A DNA stretch of 40,730 bases from UBA7672 sp040398465. GTDB taxonomy: Bacteria > Pseudomonadota > Alphaproteobacteria > Caulobacterales > Hyphomonadaceae. Within the stretch, counting starts at the first letter, position 1. The number at the start of each line of letters is the position of its first letter. The notes beneath the pieces are model-generated. The model was not told the DNA's origin. It was given only the letters and a program-made list of their open reading frames with translations, and did no database searches. The DNA lies in contig JBBAUA010000032.1 of assembly GCA_040398465.1 (NCBI GenBank), positions 1 through 40,730 of the forward strand, given 5' to 3'. Below, piece by piece: positions 31,719-40,403 of this stretch. Position numbers and translations under genes: made by a program.

Positions 31719-32777
31719 ATGTCCAATCCCGGCATCACTGACGCGGTCGACCGCACCTCGCTCGCCCGGTTCGACATGATCATCGACGTGCGCAGCCCGG
31801 GAGAGTTTGCCGAGGATCGTGTGCCCGGCGCGGTCAACCTGCCCGTGCTCGACAACGAGGAACGCGCCATCATTGGCACGACCTATGTGCAGGAATCCCG
31901 GTTTCTCGCGCGCCGCATGGGCGCGGCGCTGGTCGCCCGCAATGTGGCGCGTCACCTGGACACGGCGCTGAAGGATGCGCCGCCCACATTCAAGCCGCTG
32001 ATCTATTGCTGGCGGGGCGGGCAGCGCTCCAACGCGATGGCGCTGATCCTTGCGCAAGTCGGATGGCGCACGACGGTGCTGCAGGGTGGTTACAAGACGT
32101 ATCGCCGCAACGTTCAGCGCCGTCTCTATGACGAGCCGCTGGGTTTCAGGCTGATCCTGCTCGATGGGAATACCGGCTGCGGCAAGACCGACATCCTTCA
32201 GCGTGCGGCGGCCAAGGGTGCGCAGGTGCTCGATCTCGAAGATCTCGCGCAGCACAGAGGCTCCTTGTTTGGCGCCATGGCCGACGCGCAGCCGTCACAG
32301 AAATGGTTCGAGTCGAGCCTGATCCATGAGTTATCCGCAATGGATGCGTCGCGGCCTGTGCTGGTCGAGGCGGAGTCTAACAAGATCGGCAAGCGTACGC
32401 TGCCGCCTGCGCTCTGGCAGGCAATGCTGGCGGCGACTCGTATCGATCTGACGGCGCCCGTCGATGCGCGCGTGCAGTATCTGATCGAAACCTATCCCGA
32501 GATGATCGCCGACCGCGATCTGCTGGATGCAGCTCTCACCCGCCTTGAAGTCTATCCGGGCCGGAAGCAGCTCGCCACCTGGCGGCTGCTGGCGGATGCG
32601 GGTCAGTTTGATGACCTCGTCCGCGAGGTTGTCGAACGGCACTACGATCCGTCCTACCTGCGTTCGGCCGGGCGCGACCCCCGGCCGCGTCTGGAGACCA
32701 TCGCGCTTGATGCGCTTGACGAAGGCTCGCGCGAAAATGCTGCGCAGCGCATCGCGGAAATTGCGGGCGCTCTCTAG
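31719..32777 (+). CDS. mnmH: tRNA 2-selenouridine synthase
   Basis: A 352-residue enzyme that converts 2-thiouridine at wobble position 34 of some tRNAs to 2-selenouridine using selenophosphate. It has an N-terminal rhodanese domain with the catalytic cysteine in LIYCWRGGQRS and a C-terminal P-loop domain (GNTGCGKT). With the Met at 31719 as start, the cysteine is residue 97, matching E. coli MnmH, which is why this start is preferred over the ATG at 31680. Neither start has a strong ribosome site. It is divergent from selD. Its stop overlaps the stop of the acyl-CoA dehydrogenase gene on the other strand (shared CTAG). Confidence 0.93.
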   Translation: MSNPGITDAVDRTSLARFDMIIDVRSPGEFAEDRVPGAVNLPVLDNEERAIIGTTYVQESRFLARRMGAALVARNVARHLDTALKDAPPTFKPLIYCWRGGQRSNAMALILAQVGWRTTVLQGGYKTYRRNVQRRLYDEPLGFRLILLDGNTGCGKTDILQRAAAKGAQVLDLEDLAQHRGSLFGAMADAQPSQKWFESSLIHELSAMDASRPVLVEAESNKIGKRTLPPALWQAMLAATRIDLTAPVDARVQYLIETYPEMIADRDLLDAALTRLEVYPGRKQLATWRLLADAGQFDDLVREVVERHYDPSYLRSAGRDPRPRLETIALDALDEGSRENAAQRIAEIAGAL

Positions 32778-33922
32778 AGGCCCATCTGCCGGCTGGCGAG
32801 GTCCTTCATGATCTCTTCGGCTCCGCCGCCGATCGCATTGACCTTCACCTCGCGATAGATGCGCTCCACCTTCGCGCCGCGCATGTAGCCGGCGCCGCCG
32901 AAGATCTGCACCGCTTCGGACGCACAGTGCGCCATGGTCTGCGTCGCCTGGTTCTTCAGCATGCAGATTTCAGCGACGGGGCTCTCGCCCTGGGTCAGCC
33001 GCCAGGCCAGCAGCATCAGCATCGATTCCGTCGCCACCACCTTCTGCATCATGTCCACCAGCTTGTGGCGGATCACCTGATGCTGGGTCAGCGGCTTGCC
33101 GAAGGTCTCGCGCTGGCGGGCATAGGCGATCGCCTCCTCGACGCACACGCGCGCGAAGGCCGCGCACGAGGCCGACATGCCCATGCGCTCCGAGTTGAAG
33201 TTGCGCATGATGATCTGGAAGCCGCCGCCTTCCTCGCCGATCAGGTATTCCGCCGGCACGCAGCAATTGTCGAAATGCAGCGTCGCTGTGTCCGAGGCCC
33301 ACCAGCCCATCTTCTTGAGCTTCGTCCGCGACAGACCCCGCGTGTCGCCCGGGATCAGCAGCATGCTCACCCCGCCCGGCCCGGCCCCGCCCGTGCGAAC
33401 CGCAACTGTCAGCCAGTCCGCCCGCATGCCGGACGTGATGAACGTCTTCTCGCCATTCACGATGTAGTGGTCGCCATCACGCCGCGCCATCGTGCGCAGG
33501 TTGGCGACATCGGAGCCGCCGTTCGGCTCGGTGATGGCCAGCGCGGAAATCTTCTCCCCCGCGATGATCCCCGGCAGCACGCGCGCCTGAACTTCCGGGC
33601 GCCCGCCGGCGACGATCGGCGGCGCGCCGATGCCGTGGCTCATCAGGCTGGCGTTGATCCCGCCTGCGCCGGGCCGCGCCAGTTCCTGCGAGACGACGAT
33701 GCGCATGAACTGGTCCGCCGGCGTTCCGCCGAAGGCTTCCGGAAAGCCCAGCCCCAGCAGGCCGATGTCGGCCGCCTTGCGATAGAGATCGCGGGGAAAC
33801 TCGCCATCCTCATCCCATTGGCCGGCGAAGGGCTCGATCTCCTTCGCCACGAATCTTCGCACCACGGCGCGGAACGCTTCGTGTTCTTCGGTGAAGAAGG
33901 GACTCTTGCCGGGGTTCATCAT
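32774..33922 (-). CDS. Acyl-CoA dehydrogenase family protein
   Basis: This 382-residue FAD enzyme has the normal length and three-domain order: an N-terminal helical part (residues 10-120), a beta domain with ITEPNGGSDVANLRTMARR and ITSGMRADWLTVAVR, and a C-terminal helical domain with the QIFGGAGYMRGAKVERIYREVK signature. It introduces the alpha-beta double bond into an acyl-CoA and passes electrons to ETF. The GGAGGINASLMSHGIG-like loop and C-terminal GAEEIMKDL resemble citronellyl/geranyl-CoA and long-chain types, but the chain preference is not certain. Two Met codons start the protein. It does not appear to be in an operon. Confidence 0.92.
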   Translation of the reverse strand: MMNPGKSPFFTEEHEAFRAVVRRFVAKEIEPFAGQWDEDGEFPRDLYRKAADIGLLGLGFPEAFGGTPADQFMRIVVSQELARPGAGGINASLMSHGIGAPPIVAGGRPEVQARVLPGIIAGEKISALAITEPNGGSDVANLRTMARRDGDHYIVNGEKTFITSGMRADWLTVAVRTGGAGPGGVSMLLIPGDTRGLSRTKLKKMGWWASDTATLHFDNCCVPAEYLIGEEGGGFQIIMRNFNSERMGMSASCAAFARVCVEEAIAYARQRETFGKPLTQHQVIRHKLVDMMQKVVATESMLMLLAWRLTQGESPVAEICMLKNQATQTMAHCASEAVQIFGGAGYMRGAKVERIYREVKVNAIGGGAEEIMKDLASRQMGL

Positions 33923-34051
33923 GCCCGCAGTCTAACCAGACATGCCGTGCCGCCGTCGATTCCCTCCGTCGCGTCAGTTGTGGCAATTCCGCGCTTGACC
34001 TCGCGCCGGGATGCTGGCCCGTTGCCTCGCAAATCGCTTGAGGGCTCCCCG

Positions 34052-35161
<1,110 letters not shown>

Positions 35162-35929
35162 ATGCGGCTCCGCAGCGCCCTGATCGGTCTCCTTGTTGTC
35201 GCAAGCCTCGCGCCCACGGCGCTTGCACAGGCCACGCCTGAAGCAACGCTCGGGCGTTTCATCGCGCTCGCCAACTCCGGCGAACTCAAGACGCCAGAGG
35301 GGCAGGCCATCCTCACCGGCGAAGCGAAAGCGATGGCGACCGAGGCGAAGAGCAACCTCTCTGCCGCCGACAAGGTTCTTTCGGTCTCGCCCACGTTCGC
35401 CGCAGCGCGCATCGTCCTGCGCAGCGGCGCGGGCGAGGAAGCTGATGCCTACTTCTATCTCGAGAAGACGGCTACGGGCTGGGCAGTCTCCGCCTATCGC
35501 CAGATGGCGCCCTCCGGCATGGACATGATGCTGCTCGCCGAAATGCGAAAGCAGCGGGAGCTTTCGCCCGCGGACCAGATCGCGAAGAAGAACCTCGAAC
35601 TGACCCTGTCCTCGGACAGCCAGTTGCGCGCCTGGTTTGCTGCAAACCGCCCTGCAATCGTGGATCTGGCGCGCGTCCAGAACGGGGCCGCCTTCCCGCC
35701 CTCGCCGGGCGTGACGCGCGAGAGCCATCTTGCCGCCAGCCTGAAGGCCCTGGGCCTCAAATCGATCGACACGCAAGGCAGCGCCACGCGGATCGTGATC
35801 GGCGGCAGTGTCGACAACACCGTCGGCATCCTGCTCGCAGGCGCCTCGGGCGCGCCGGCGATAAACCCGTCCAGCTATATCTGGATCGAGGACCTCGGCG
35901 ACGGTTGGTTCCTGTTCCGCACGACCTGA
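35162..35929 (+). CDS. Secreted protein of unknown function inside the formaldehyde operon
   Basis: A 255-residue protein with a Sec signal peptide (cleavage near TALA|Q). The mature part starts with a helical region TPEATLGRFIALANSGELKTPEGQ and a two-domain layout, with a possible NTF2-like or lumazine-like fold in the first 110 residues (EEADAYFYLEKTATGWAVSAYRQM). The rest contains a repeat-like RIVIGGSVDNTVGILLAG strand pair. I do not recognise the family. Its ATG begins immediately after the frmA stop, so it is in the same operon between frmA and fghA. A role in formaldehyde metabolism cannot be inferred from this position alone. Confidence 0.7.
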   Translation: MRLRSALIGLLVVASLAPTALAQATPEATLGRFIALANSGELKTPEGQAILTGEAKAMATEAKSNLSAADKVLSVSPTFAAARIVLRSGAGEEADAYFYLEKTATGWAVSAYRQMAPSGMDMMLLAEMRKQRELSPADQIAKKNLELTLSSDSQLRAWFAANRPAIVDLARVQNGAAFPPSPGVTRESHLAASLKALGLKSIDTQGSATRIVIGGSVDNTVGILLAGASGAPAINPSSYIWIEDLGDGWFLFRTT

Positions 35930-35974
35930 CTGTCACCGGCCCGCGAGGCCGACACCAGCAAGCGAGGATCGACC

Positions 35975-36808
35975 TTGGAAACCATCAAGACGCACCGGGT
36001 AAGCGAGGGCGAGCTTCGCTATTGCCGCCACCAGAGCGCGGCCACCGGCACGCCGATGACGTTCAGCGTGTTTGTCCCCGAAGGCCCCGGTCCGTTTCCG
36101 GTCTTTCTCTGGCTTTCCGGGCTCACCTGCACCGAGGACAATTTCACCACCAAGGCTGGCGCTTATCCGGCCGCCGCGCAGCACGGGATGATCGTCGTCG
36201 CGCCCGACACGTCTCCACGCGGGCAGAACGTCGCCGACGACCCGGGCTACGATCTCGGTCAGGGGGCGGGCTTCTATCTCGACGCGACGCAGGCGCCATG
36301 GGCGCCGCACTTCCGGATGGAAAGCTATATCGTAGACGATCTCATCCCCCTGATCCGGGCGAGCTTCCCCGCCGATCCTGTGCGGCTTGGCGTGTCGGGG
36401 CATTCGATGGGGGGCCATGGCGCGCTCACCCTGGCGATGCGCCACACGGATATATTCAGGTCAGTGTCAGCTTTCGCGCCTATCTCTTCACCGGCCAACT
36501 GTCCGTGGGGCGAGAAAGCATTCTCCGCCTATCTGGGAGCTGGCCGGACAGAATGGGAAAAGCATGATGCTTGCGCCCTGCTTCGCAGCGGCCTCGCCCA
36601 CGGCTACTTCGATGACATCCTTGTCGATCAGGGCCTCGCGGACCCGTTTCTGGCAGAACAGCTAAGGCCTGAATTGCTCGAACAGGCCGCAGCGGACGCG
36701 GGCCAGCAGCTCACACTGCGGCTTCGCCACGATTACGATCATAGCTATTTCTTTGTCGCCAGTTTTATTGCCGAACACATCGCGTGGCACGCGTTTCGAC
36801 TTAGATGA
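35975..36808 (+). CDS. fghA: S-formylglutathione hydrolase
   Basis: The 277-residue alpha/beta hydrolase converts S-formylglutathione to formate and glutathione. The family signatures are LSGLTCTEDNF, which includes the oxyanion-hole region, DTSPRG, and the nucleophile elbow GHSMGGHGA with Ser144. The histidine of the triad is in HDYDHSYFFV. The length is that of human esterase D. The start is TTG at 35975, preceded by GAGGA, and reads METIKTHRVS. The stop is followed by an AT-rich intergenic region. It forms the formaldehyde-oxidation pathway with frmA, separated by one gene. Confidence 0.95.
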   Translation: METIKTHRVSEGELRYCRHQSAATGTPMTFSVFVPEGPGPFPVFLWLSGLTCTEDNFTTKAGAYPAAAQHGMIVVAPDTSPRGQNVADDPGYDLGQGAGFYLDATQAPWAPHFRMESYIVDDLIPLIRASFPADPVRLGVSGHSMGGHGALTLAMRHTDIFRSVSAFAPISSPANCPWGEKAFSAYLGAGRTEWEKHDACALLRSGLAHGYFDDILVDQGLADPFLAEQLRPELLEQAAADAGQQLTLRLRHDYDHSYFFVASFIAEHIAWHAFRLR

Positions 36809-36852
36809 ATTCGCCTAAGTATTAAAAATCAGACACAAGCTGATATCTTTGT

Positions 36853-36880
36853 TTGGACACTAGCGAACACCGGATATATT
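36853..36880 (+). promoter_or_regulatory. Candidate sigma-70-type promoter of the H-NS-like gene
   Basis: TTGGAC at 36853-36858 and TATATT at 36875-36880 are separated by 16 bp in the AT-rich intergenic stretch 36809-36926. The -10 element is 46 nt upstream of the start codon. A longer spacer of 17 bp is the usual optimum. Confidence 0.55.
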
Positions 36881-36926
36881 TCAGAATCGGTTGGGACCGG
36901 GCTGTGATATCATCAAGGGGTAACTG

Positions 36927-37265
36927 ATGGCGGTGCGCTTGCCAAACGTGGACGGGCTCTCGATGTCCGATCTCACCGAGCTTCAGGCTCGGGTCAACAA
37001 AGCCATCCAGGCCAAGAAGGACGGCGCCAAGGTCGAGACCCTTCAGAAGCTGAAAGCCCTCGCCGTTGCTGAAGGTTTCAGCCTCGACGAGCTCCTGGGC
37101 AAGGGCCCGGGCGGCCGCCGCCAGCGCTCTGACAAGGGCGTCAAGCTGCGCCCGAAATACATGGGACCGAATGGCGAGACCTACACTGGCCGCGGCCCAA
37201 CGCCGAAATGGCTGCGCTCGCTGGAACGCAAAGGCGAGAAACGCGAAAAGTTTCTGGTAAAATAG
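36927..37265 (+). CDS. H-NS family histone-like DNA-binding protein
   Basis: This 112-residue protein has an N-terminal coiled-coil/dimerisation region (about residues 12-50, MSDLTELQARVNKAIQAKK) and a C-terminal H-NS DNA-binding motif, KYMGPNGETYTGRGPTPKWL, with the GRG/P minor-groove hook. Such short alphaproteobacterial H-NS relatives (HvrA/MucR-like size) bind AT-rich DNA and silence or organise it. The start at 36927 follows an AAGGGG site. A Rho-independent terminator lies 24 nt after the stop, so the gene is a single transcription unit. It is preceded by an AT-rich region that may itself be a target. Confidence 0.9.
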   Translation: MAVRLPNVDGLSMSDLTELQARVNKAIQAKKDGAKVETLQKLKALAVAEGFSLDELLGKGPGGRRQRSDKGVKLRPKYMGPNGETYTGRGPTPKWLRSLERKGEKREKFLVK

Positions 37266-37288
37266 CGTTTGACCGAATGTATGCGAAC

Positions 37289-37313
37289 CGGCCCGGTAGC
37301 ATCCGGGCCGTTT
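37289..37313 (+). terminator. Rho-independent terminator after the H-NS-like gene
   Basis: An 8-bp stem CGGCCCGG / CCGGGCCG with loop TAGCAT, followed by TTT. It starts 23 nt after the stop codon at 37265. Confidence 0.8.
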
Positions 37314-37379
37314 GTGCTTAAGATCCATGCAGATATTGGCAGGATACTCTGGAGAACCCGGGGGTCGCTGCCTTGCAAG

Positions 37380-37456
37380 TGGTAGTGGGACCCGGGATCG
37401 AACCGGGGACCTCAGGATTATGAGTCCTGCGCTCTAACCAGCTGAGCTATCCCACC
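37380..37456 (-). tRNA. tRNA with anticodon CAT (elongator tRNA-Met, or tRNA-Ile2)
   Basis: The minus strand from 37456 gives a 77-nt cloverleaf. The acceptor arm GGTGGGA pairs with TCCCACT (first pair G-U), the D-arm is GCTC-AGCTGGTTA-GAGC, the anticodon arm CAGGA-CTCATAA-TCCTG has anticodon CAT, the T-arm is CCCGG-TTCGATC-CCGGG, and CCA is encoded at 37380-37382. This is not an initiator tRNA, which would have a GGGCCC anticodon stem. Elongator Met is more likely, but the Ile2 tRNA also has CAT, later converted by TilS, and cannot be ruled out by eye. Confidence 0.95.
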
Positions 37457-37574
37457 AAAGTTGAGGCGCGGGATATACGCGGCGAGTTGGGACAGCGCAA
37501 GGCGGCTGGCCCAACGTCGCCATAGAGCAGCTACAGCCTTGTATTTGCGCCTGTATACGGGCTATCGCACGACG

Positions 37575-38708
37575 CTATCGCTGCTGCACCATGTCCGCCG
37601 CCATCTCGCCGATCGCGAGCGAACTGGTCAGGCCCGGACTTTCGATTCCAATGAGATTCACGAGGCCAGCCACGCCGTGGCGGTCGGGACCGTCGATCAG
37701 GAAGTCGGCGCTCGGCTCGCCTCGGGCGACGATCTTGGGCCGGACGCCGGAATAGTCAGGCGTCAGCGCCCCATCCTTGAGGCCCGGCCAGTAGCGGCGC
37801 ACCTCGCGATAGAAATGCTCTGCCCGCGCAGGGTCCACCTCATAGTCGAAAGGCGGCCCGGCCCCATCGGCCAGCCACTCCGCATCAGGCCCCAGTCGCG
37901 TGCGGCCGCCGAGATCGATGGCGAGATGAAGGCCCTGCGTCGCCTGGTTATGCATCGGATAGATCAGCCGCGCGAAGGCGGCGCGGCCGCTGGCGATGAA
38001 GTACGAGCCCTTCACCCAGCGCATGGCGAGGCCTTCGTATTGCGGGCCGCCCGCGATGAGGCGCGACACAGGCAAGGCGTAGTGCCCCGCCGCGTTGATC
38101 ACGGTCCGCGCCTTGATCCGCGCCGGACTGTCGCCGCCGGTCTCGATCTCGATGCCGTCCTTCGTCACCTCGCCGCGCACCGCAGGTGAATTGAACGCCA
38201 ATGCGCCGCCGCGATCCTCGCACTCACCCTGCAGCGCGAGAAAATAGCCATGGCTGTCAAACAAGCCGCTGGTCTCCGAATGGATCGCCACGCGCACGTC
38301 CGGGCTCAACGCCGGCTCCAGCCGTCGCGCCTCGGCGCCATCGACCAGCCGGCAACCCTCGACGCCGTTGTCCAGCGCCCGCTTCAGCAGGGCCGGGGTC
38401 GCGGCGGCTTCATGGTCATCAACCGCGACCACCAGCTTGCCGCACCTGTGCGCCTCGACGCCGTGCGCCGCGCAGTAGTCGTACAGCTTGCGCCGCCCCT
38501 CCACGCACAGCCGGGCCTTCAGCGATCCCGTCGCGTAGTAGAGCCCGGCATGGATGACTTCTGAATTGCGCGAGGACGTCTCGGTCGCGATCGCGCTCGC
38601 CGCTTCCAGGACAAGCACATCCCGGCCCTTGAGCGCGAGCGCGCGCGCGCAGGCAAGCCCCACGGCCCCCGCGCCGATCACCACTGCATCCGCCTCGAAG
38701 GTGTCCAT
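37575..38708 (-). CDS. FAD-dependent oxidoreductase (L-2-hydroxyglutarate oxidase-like, DAO family)
   Basis: The 377-residue protein has the FAD-binding motif VVIGAGAVGLACARALA at the N-terminus and the DAO-family features SSRNSEVIHAGLYY and the C-terminal NLIGIESPGLTSSLAIG loop. This layout matches L-2-hydroxyglutarate oxidase/dehydrogenase (LhgO/L2HGDH), which oxidises L-2-hydroxyglutarate to 2-oxoglutarate, and related glycerol-3-phosphate or sarcosine oxidases. The start at 38708 (MDTFEADAVV) is chosen because the extension to 38822 has no family similarity. The stop is followed by the tRNA gene about 118 nt away. It is monocistronic. Confidence 0.85.
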   Translation of the reverse strand: MDTFEADAVVIGAGAVGLACARALALKGRDVLVLEAASAIATETSSRNSEVIHAGLYYATGSLKARLCVEGRRKLYDYCAAHGVEAHRCGKLVVAVDDHEAAATPALLKRALDNGVEGCRLVDGAEARRLEPALSPDVRVAIHSETSGLFDSHGYFLALQGECEDRGGALAFNSPAVRGEVTKDGIEIETGGDSPARIKARTVINAAGHYALPVSRLIAGGPQYEGLAMRWVKGSYFIASGRAAFARLIYPMHNQATQGLHLAIDLGGRTRLGPDAEWLADGAGPPFDYEVDPARAEHFYREVRRYWPGLKDGALTPDYSGVRPKIVARGEPSADFLIDGPDRHGVAGLVNLIGIESPGLTSSLAIGEMAADMVQQR

Positions 38709-38800
38709 GCCTCGCTGCCTTAGCGCACCAGAATTAAGGAGTCGCGAGTTGGTTTCGCCTGAATCGCGAATTGTTCTCAAAACACCGGGACGGCGACCTT

Positions 38801-38826
38801 GGAACCCTTTGGGCCTTCGCAACGTC
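38801..38826 (+). promoter_or_regulatory. EcfG-type (general stress sigma) promoter
   Basis: GGAAC at 38801-38805, a 17-bp spacer, then CGTC at 38823-38826 (CGTCT). Alphaproteobacterial EcfG/SigT promoters have GGAAC, 16-17 bp, then CGTT; only the last base differs here. The -10 ends 39 nt upstream of the small membrane protein start at 38866, at an appropriate distance. Confidence 0.6.
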
Positions 38827-38865
38827 TGGATGCGGCAATCAGCCTAACCAATCAGGAATTTGAAC

Positions 38866-39054
38866 ATGGCCACTGGCACATCGGGCAGGTCGAATGGCTT
38901 CCTCTACTTCATCGTAGGCGCTCTGGTTGTCGGCGTGATCGTGCTTGGCACCATGTTCTTCAACGAACGCAATGACAGCCCCCTGGAAAACGCCGCAGAG
39001 GCCGTCAGCGAGGCCGCCGATGAGGTCGGCGACGCAGCGCGCAAGTCGAACTGA
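38866..39054 (+). CDS. Small single-pass membrane protein, probable stress protein
   Basis: This 62-residue protein has one transmembrane helix (about residues 12-32, FLYFIVGALVVGVIVLGTMFF) followed by a charged, alanine-rich amphipathic helix ENAAEAVSEAADEVGDAARKSN. Such short membrane proteins with apolipoprotein-like tails are common among EcfG-controlled genes of alphaproteobacteria, and the promoter upstream fits that. The start is the ATG at 38866; an in-frame TTG lies at 38860. AGGA is about 10 nt upstream. The function is unknown. It converges with the hypothetical membrane protein gene at 39077. Confidence 0.7.
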   Translation: MATGTSGRSNGFLYFIVGALVVGVIVLGTMFFNERNDSPLENAAEAVSEAADEVGDAARKSN

Positions 39055-39076
39055 TCACGATCGCGACGACGCGGCC

Positions 39077-39610
39077 TCAGCCTGGCGCCGCCTTTGAAGG
39101 GGTCGGCTCAGCGCCCTTCTCCGGAAGGGCGGCGTGTGGCGCCATGGCGCCTGCGCTCACGAGTTCCAACGTCCATTCCAGCTGGCGCGCGCGCCACATG
39201 CTGCCGAAATAGGTGAGCGGGCCAAACGCGAGCCCGACCAGCACGGCGATGACGACGCTCCCGCTGCTGAACACCAGGTCGCGCATTACCTCCGGCGCAA
39301 TCTCGGACAGCAAGGCGCCGATCGCCACGGGCAGAGAGACGTAGGCGACCGCAACGGCGCTGAATGCTGCCGTCGTGCGGCGGACATTGACCTCCGCAAG
39401 CGTCTTCAAGGCTACAACCGTCTCCGCCGGCAACGGGCCGACGATGTCCGCCACCTTCTGTGATTTGCGGTCACCGAACGGTCCCGCCAGCAGGTCCGCG
39501 CCAATGAAGCGGCATGTCGTCCTGCTGAACAGAACCTCGGCCGGCATCGACCAGACCGGAAAAATCCGGATCAGCGAGCGCCACGTCGCCTGCAGTTCCT
39601 CGCCGGTCAT
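39077..39610 (-). CDS. Hypothetical membrane protein
   Basis: A 177-residue protein with two transmembrane helices, near residues 75-97 (AAFSAVAVAYVSLPVAIGALL) and 115-137 (VIAVLVGLAFGPLTYFGSMW). The N-terminal 75 residues are cytoplasmic-looking and the C-terminal tail is disordered, rich in Pro/Ala/Glu. No family is recognised. The start at 39610 (MTGEELQATW) is preferred over the one at 39667 because the longer form has a basic leader without similarity to anything and overlaps the leader hairpin of the hemerythrin gene. It converges with the small membrane protein and diverges from the hemerythrin gene. Confidence 0.6.
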   Translation of the reverse strand: MTGEELQATWRSLIRIFPVWSMPAEVLFSRTTCRFIGADLLAGPFGDRKSQKVADIVGPLPAETVVALKTLAEVNVRRTTAAFSAVAVAYVSLPVAIGALLSEIAPEVMRDLVFSSGSVVIAVLVGLAFGPLTYFGSMWRARQLEWTLELVSAGAMAPHAALPEKGAEPTPSKAAPG

Positions 39611-39681
39611 CCTTGAGCGCCCCACGCGACATGGGCGCACCTTCGCTTGCTCGACAATCGCAATCAAGCGCCATCCCCGCG

Positions 39682-39733
39682 GCGCTGACGCAATCGTCAG
39701 CGCGTGAGCGCCTCTCGCTACTGACGATTTTTT
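39682..39733 (+). promoter_or_regulatory. Candidate attenuator: mutually exclusive hairpins with a T6 tail
   Basis: Three complementary segments are present. GCGCTGACG (39682-39690) and CGTCAGCGC (39695-39703) form a perfect 9-bp hairpin with loop CAAT. Alternatively CGTCAG (39695-39700) can pair with CTGACG (39721-39726), which is directly followed by A and six Ts, a Rho-independent terminator. The two structures cannot form at once, as in transcription attenuation. It lies about 100 nt upstream of the hemerythrin start, in the same direction. Alternatively it may be the end of a small RNA. Confidence 0.4.
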
Positions 39734-39739
39734 GCTGCG

Positions 39740-39784
39740 TGTTCGCGCCTAAACGTTCCGCCGGGAGTTTAGGCCTTGCGAACA
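39740..39784. repeat. Nested inverted repeat upstream of the hemerythrin gene
   Basis: TGTTCGC (39740-39746) pairs with GCGAACA (39778-39784), and inside it CCTAAAC (39748-39754) pairs with GTTTAGG (39767-39773) around a 12-nt centre. The element is 47 nt upstream of the start codon. It could be an mRNA hairpin or a dimer-binding operator. Confidence 0.5.
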
Positions 39785-39831
39785 TCGCGATCGCCAGCGC
39801 GATCAAGCCCCACATGGATGAGGAAACAATC

Positions 39832-40398
39832 ATGGCTGCTGCAAAGAAAACCAACGGATCGAAAGGCAAGGCTATGGACGCCGTGGCCCTGCTCAAGGCC
39901 GACCACCGCAAGGTCGAAGACCTGTTCGAAACCTACGAGAAATCGCGCAGCAAGCCTGCGAAGGCGAAGCTCGCGCAGCAGATCTGCATGGAGCTGACCG
40001 TCCACGCCACGATCGAGGAAGAAATCTTCTACCCCACCGTCAAAGGCGAAGTGGAAGACGACATGCTGGACGAAGCCTATGTCGAACACGACAGCGCGAA
40101 GGTGCTGATAGGCGAACTGATGGCGGGCTCGCCCGAAGACCCATTCTATGACGCGAAAGTCAAAGTCCTCTCGGAAGAAATCAAGCACCACGTGAAGGAA
40201 GAAGAACAGCGCGACGGCATCTTTGCGCAGGCGAAGAAGGCCGGTGTGGACATGGCCGAACTCGGCGAGCGTCTGGCCGACCGCAAAGCGGAGCTGACCA
40301 AGCAATTCAAGGCCTCGGGCATCCCGACCCCGCAGACCCGCTCGATGCGCGGCGTCCAGCTTGATGTCGGCCAGCCGGTGGAAATCGCCGCCCAGTAA
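39832..40398 (+). CDS. Hemerythrin domain-containing protein
   Basis: A 188-residue four-helix protein of the hemerythrin/HHE family. Candidate di-iron ligands are His25 (KADHRKVED), His58 and Glu62 (TVHATIEEEIFYP), His86 (VEHDSAK) and the His119/His120-Glu124 cluster (KHHVKEEEQRD). Such proteins bind oxygen, NO or iron, or act as redox sensors. The N-terminus is Lys-rich and the C-terminal 40 residues are disordered. The start at 39832 is chosen for its GAGGA site; an ATG at 39814 is possible. The SemiSWEET gene starts 5 nt after the stop, suggesting co-transcription. The leader contains the attenuator-like and inverted-repeat elements described. Confidence 0.88.
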   Translation: MAAAKKTNGSKGKAMDAVALLKADHRKVEDLFETYEKSRSKPAKAKLAQQICMELTVHATIEEEIFYPTVKGEVEDDMLDEAYVEHDSAKVLIGELMAGSPEDPFYDAKVKVLSEEIKHHVKEEEQRDGIFAQAKKAGVDMAELGERLADRKAELTKQFKASGIPTPQTRSMRGVQLDVGQPVEIAAQ

Positions 40399-40403
40399 CC
40401 TCC

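Noticed and set aside
30576..32255. 559-residue minus-strand frame through selD and mnmH
   Set aside because: It is out of frame with both real genes. The composition is atypical and selD has full motifs in another frame.
32927..34051. Long open frame on the plus strand, fused in frame with frmA (744 residues in total)
   Set aside because: It is the antisense of the acyl-CoA dehydrogenase gene, rich in Arg/Ala/His, without domain. The enzyme begins at 34052 with a family-typical N-terminus.
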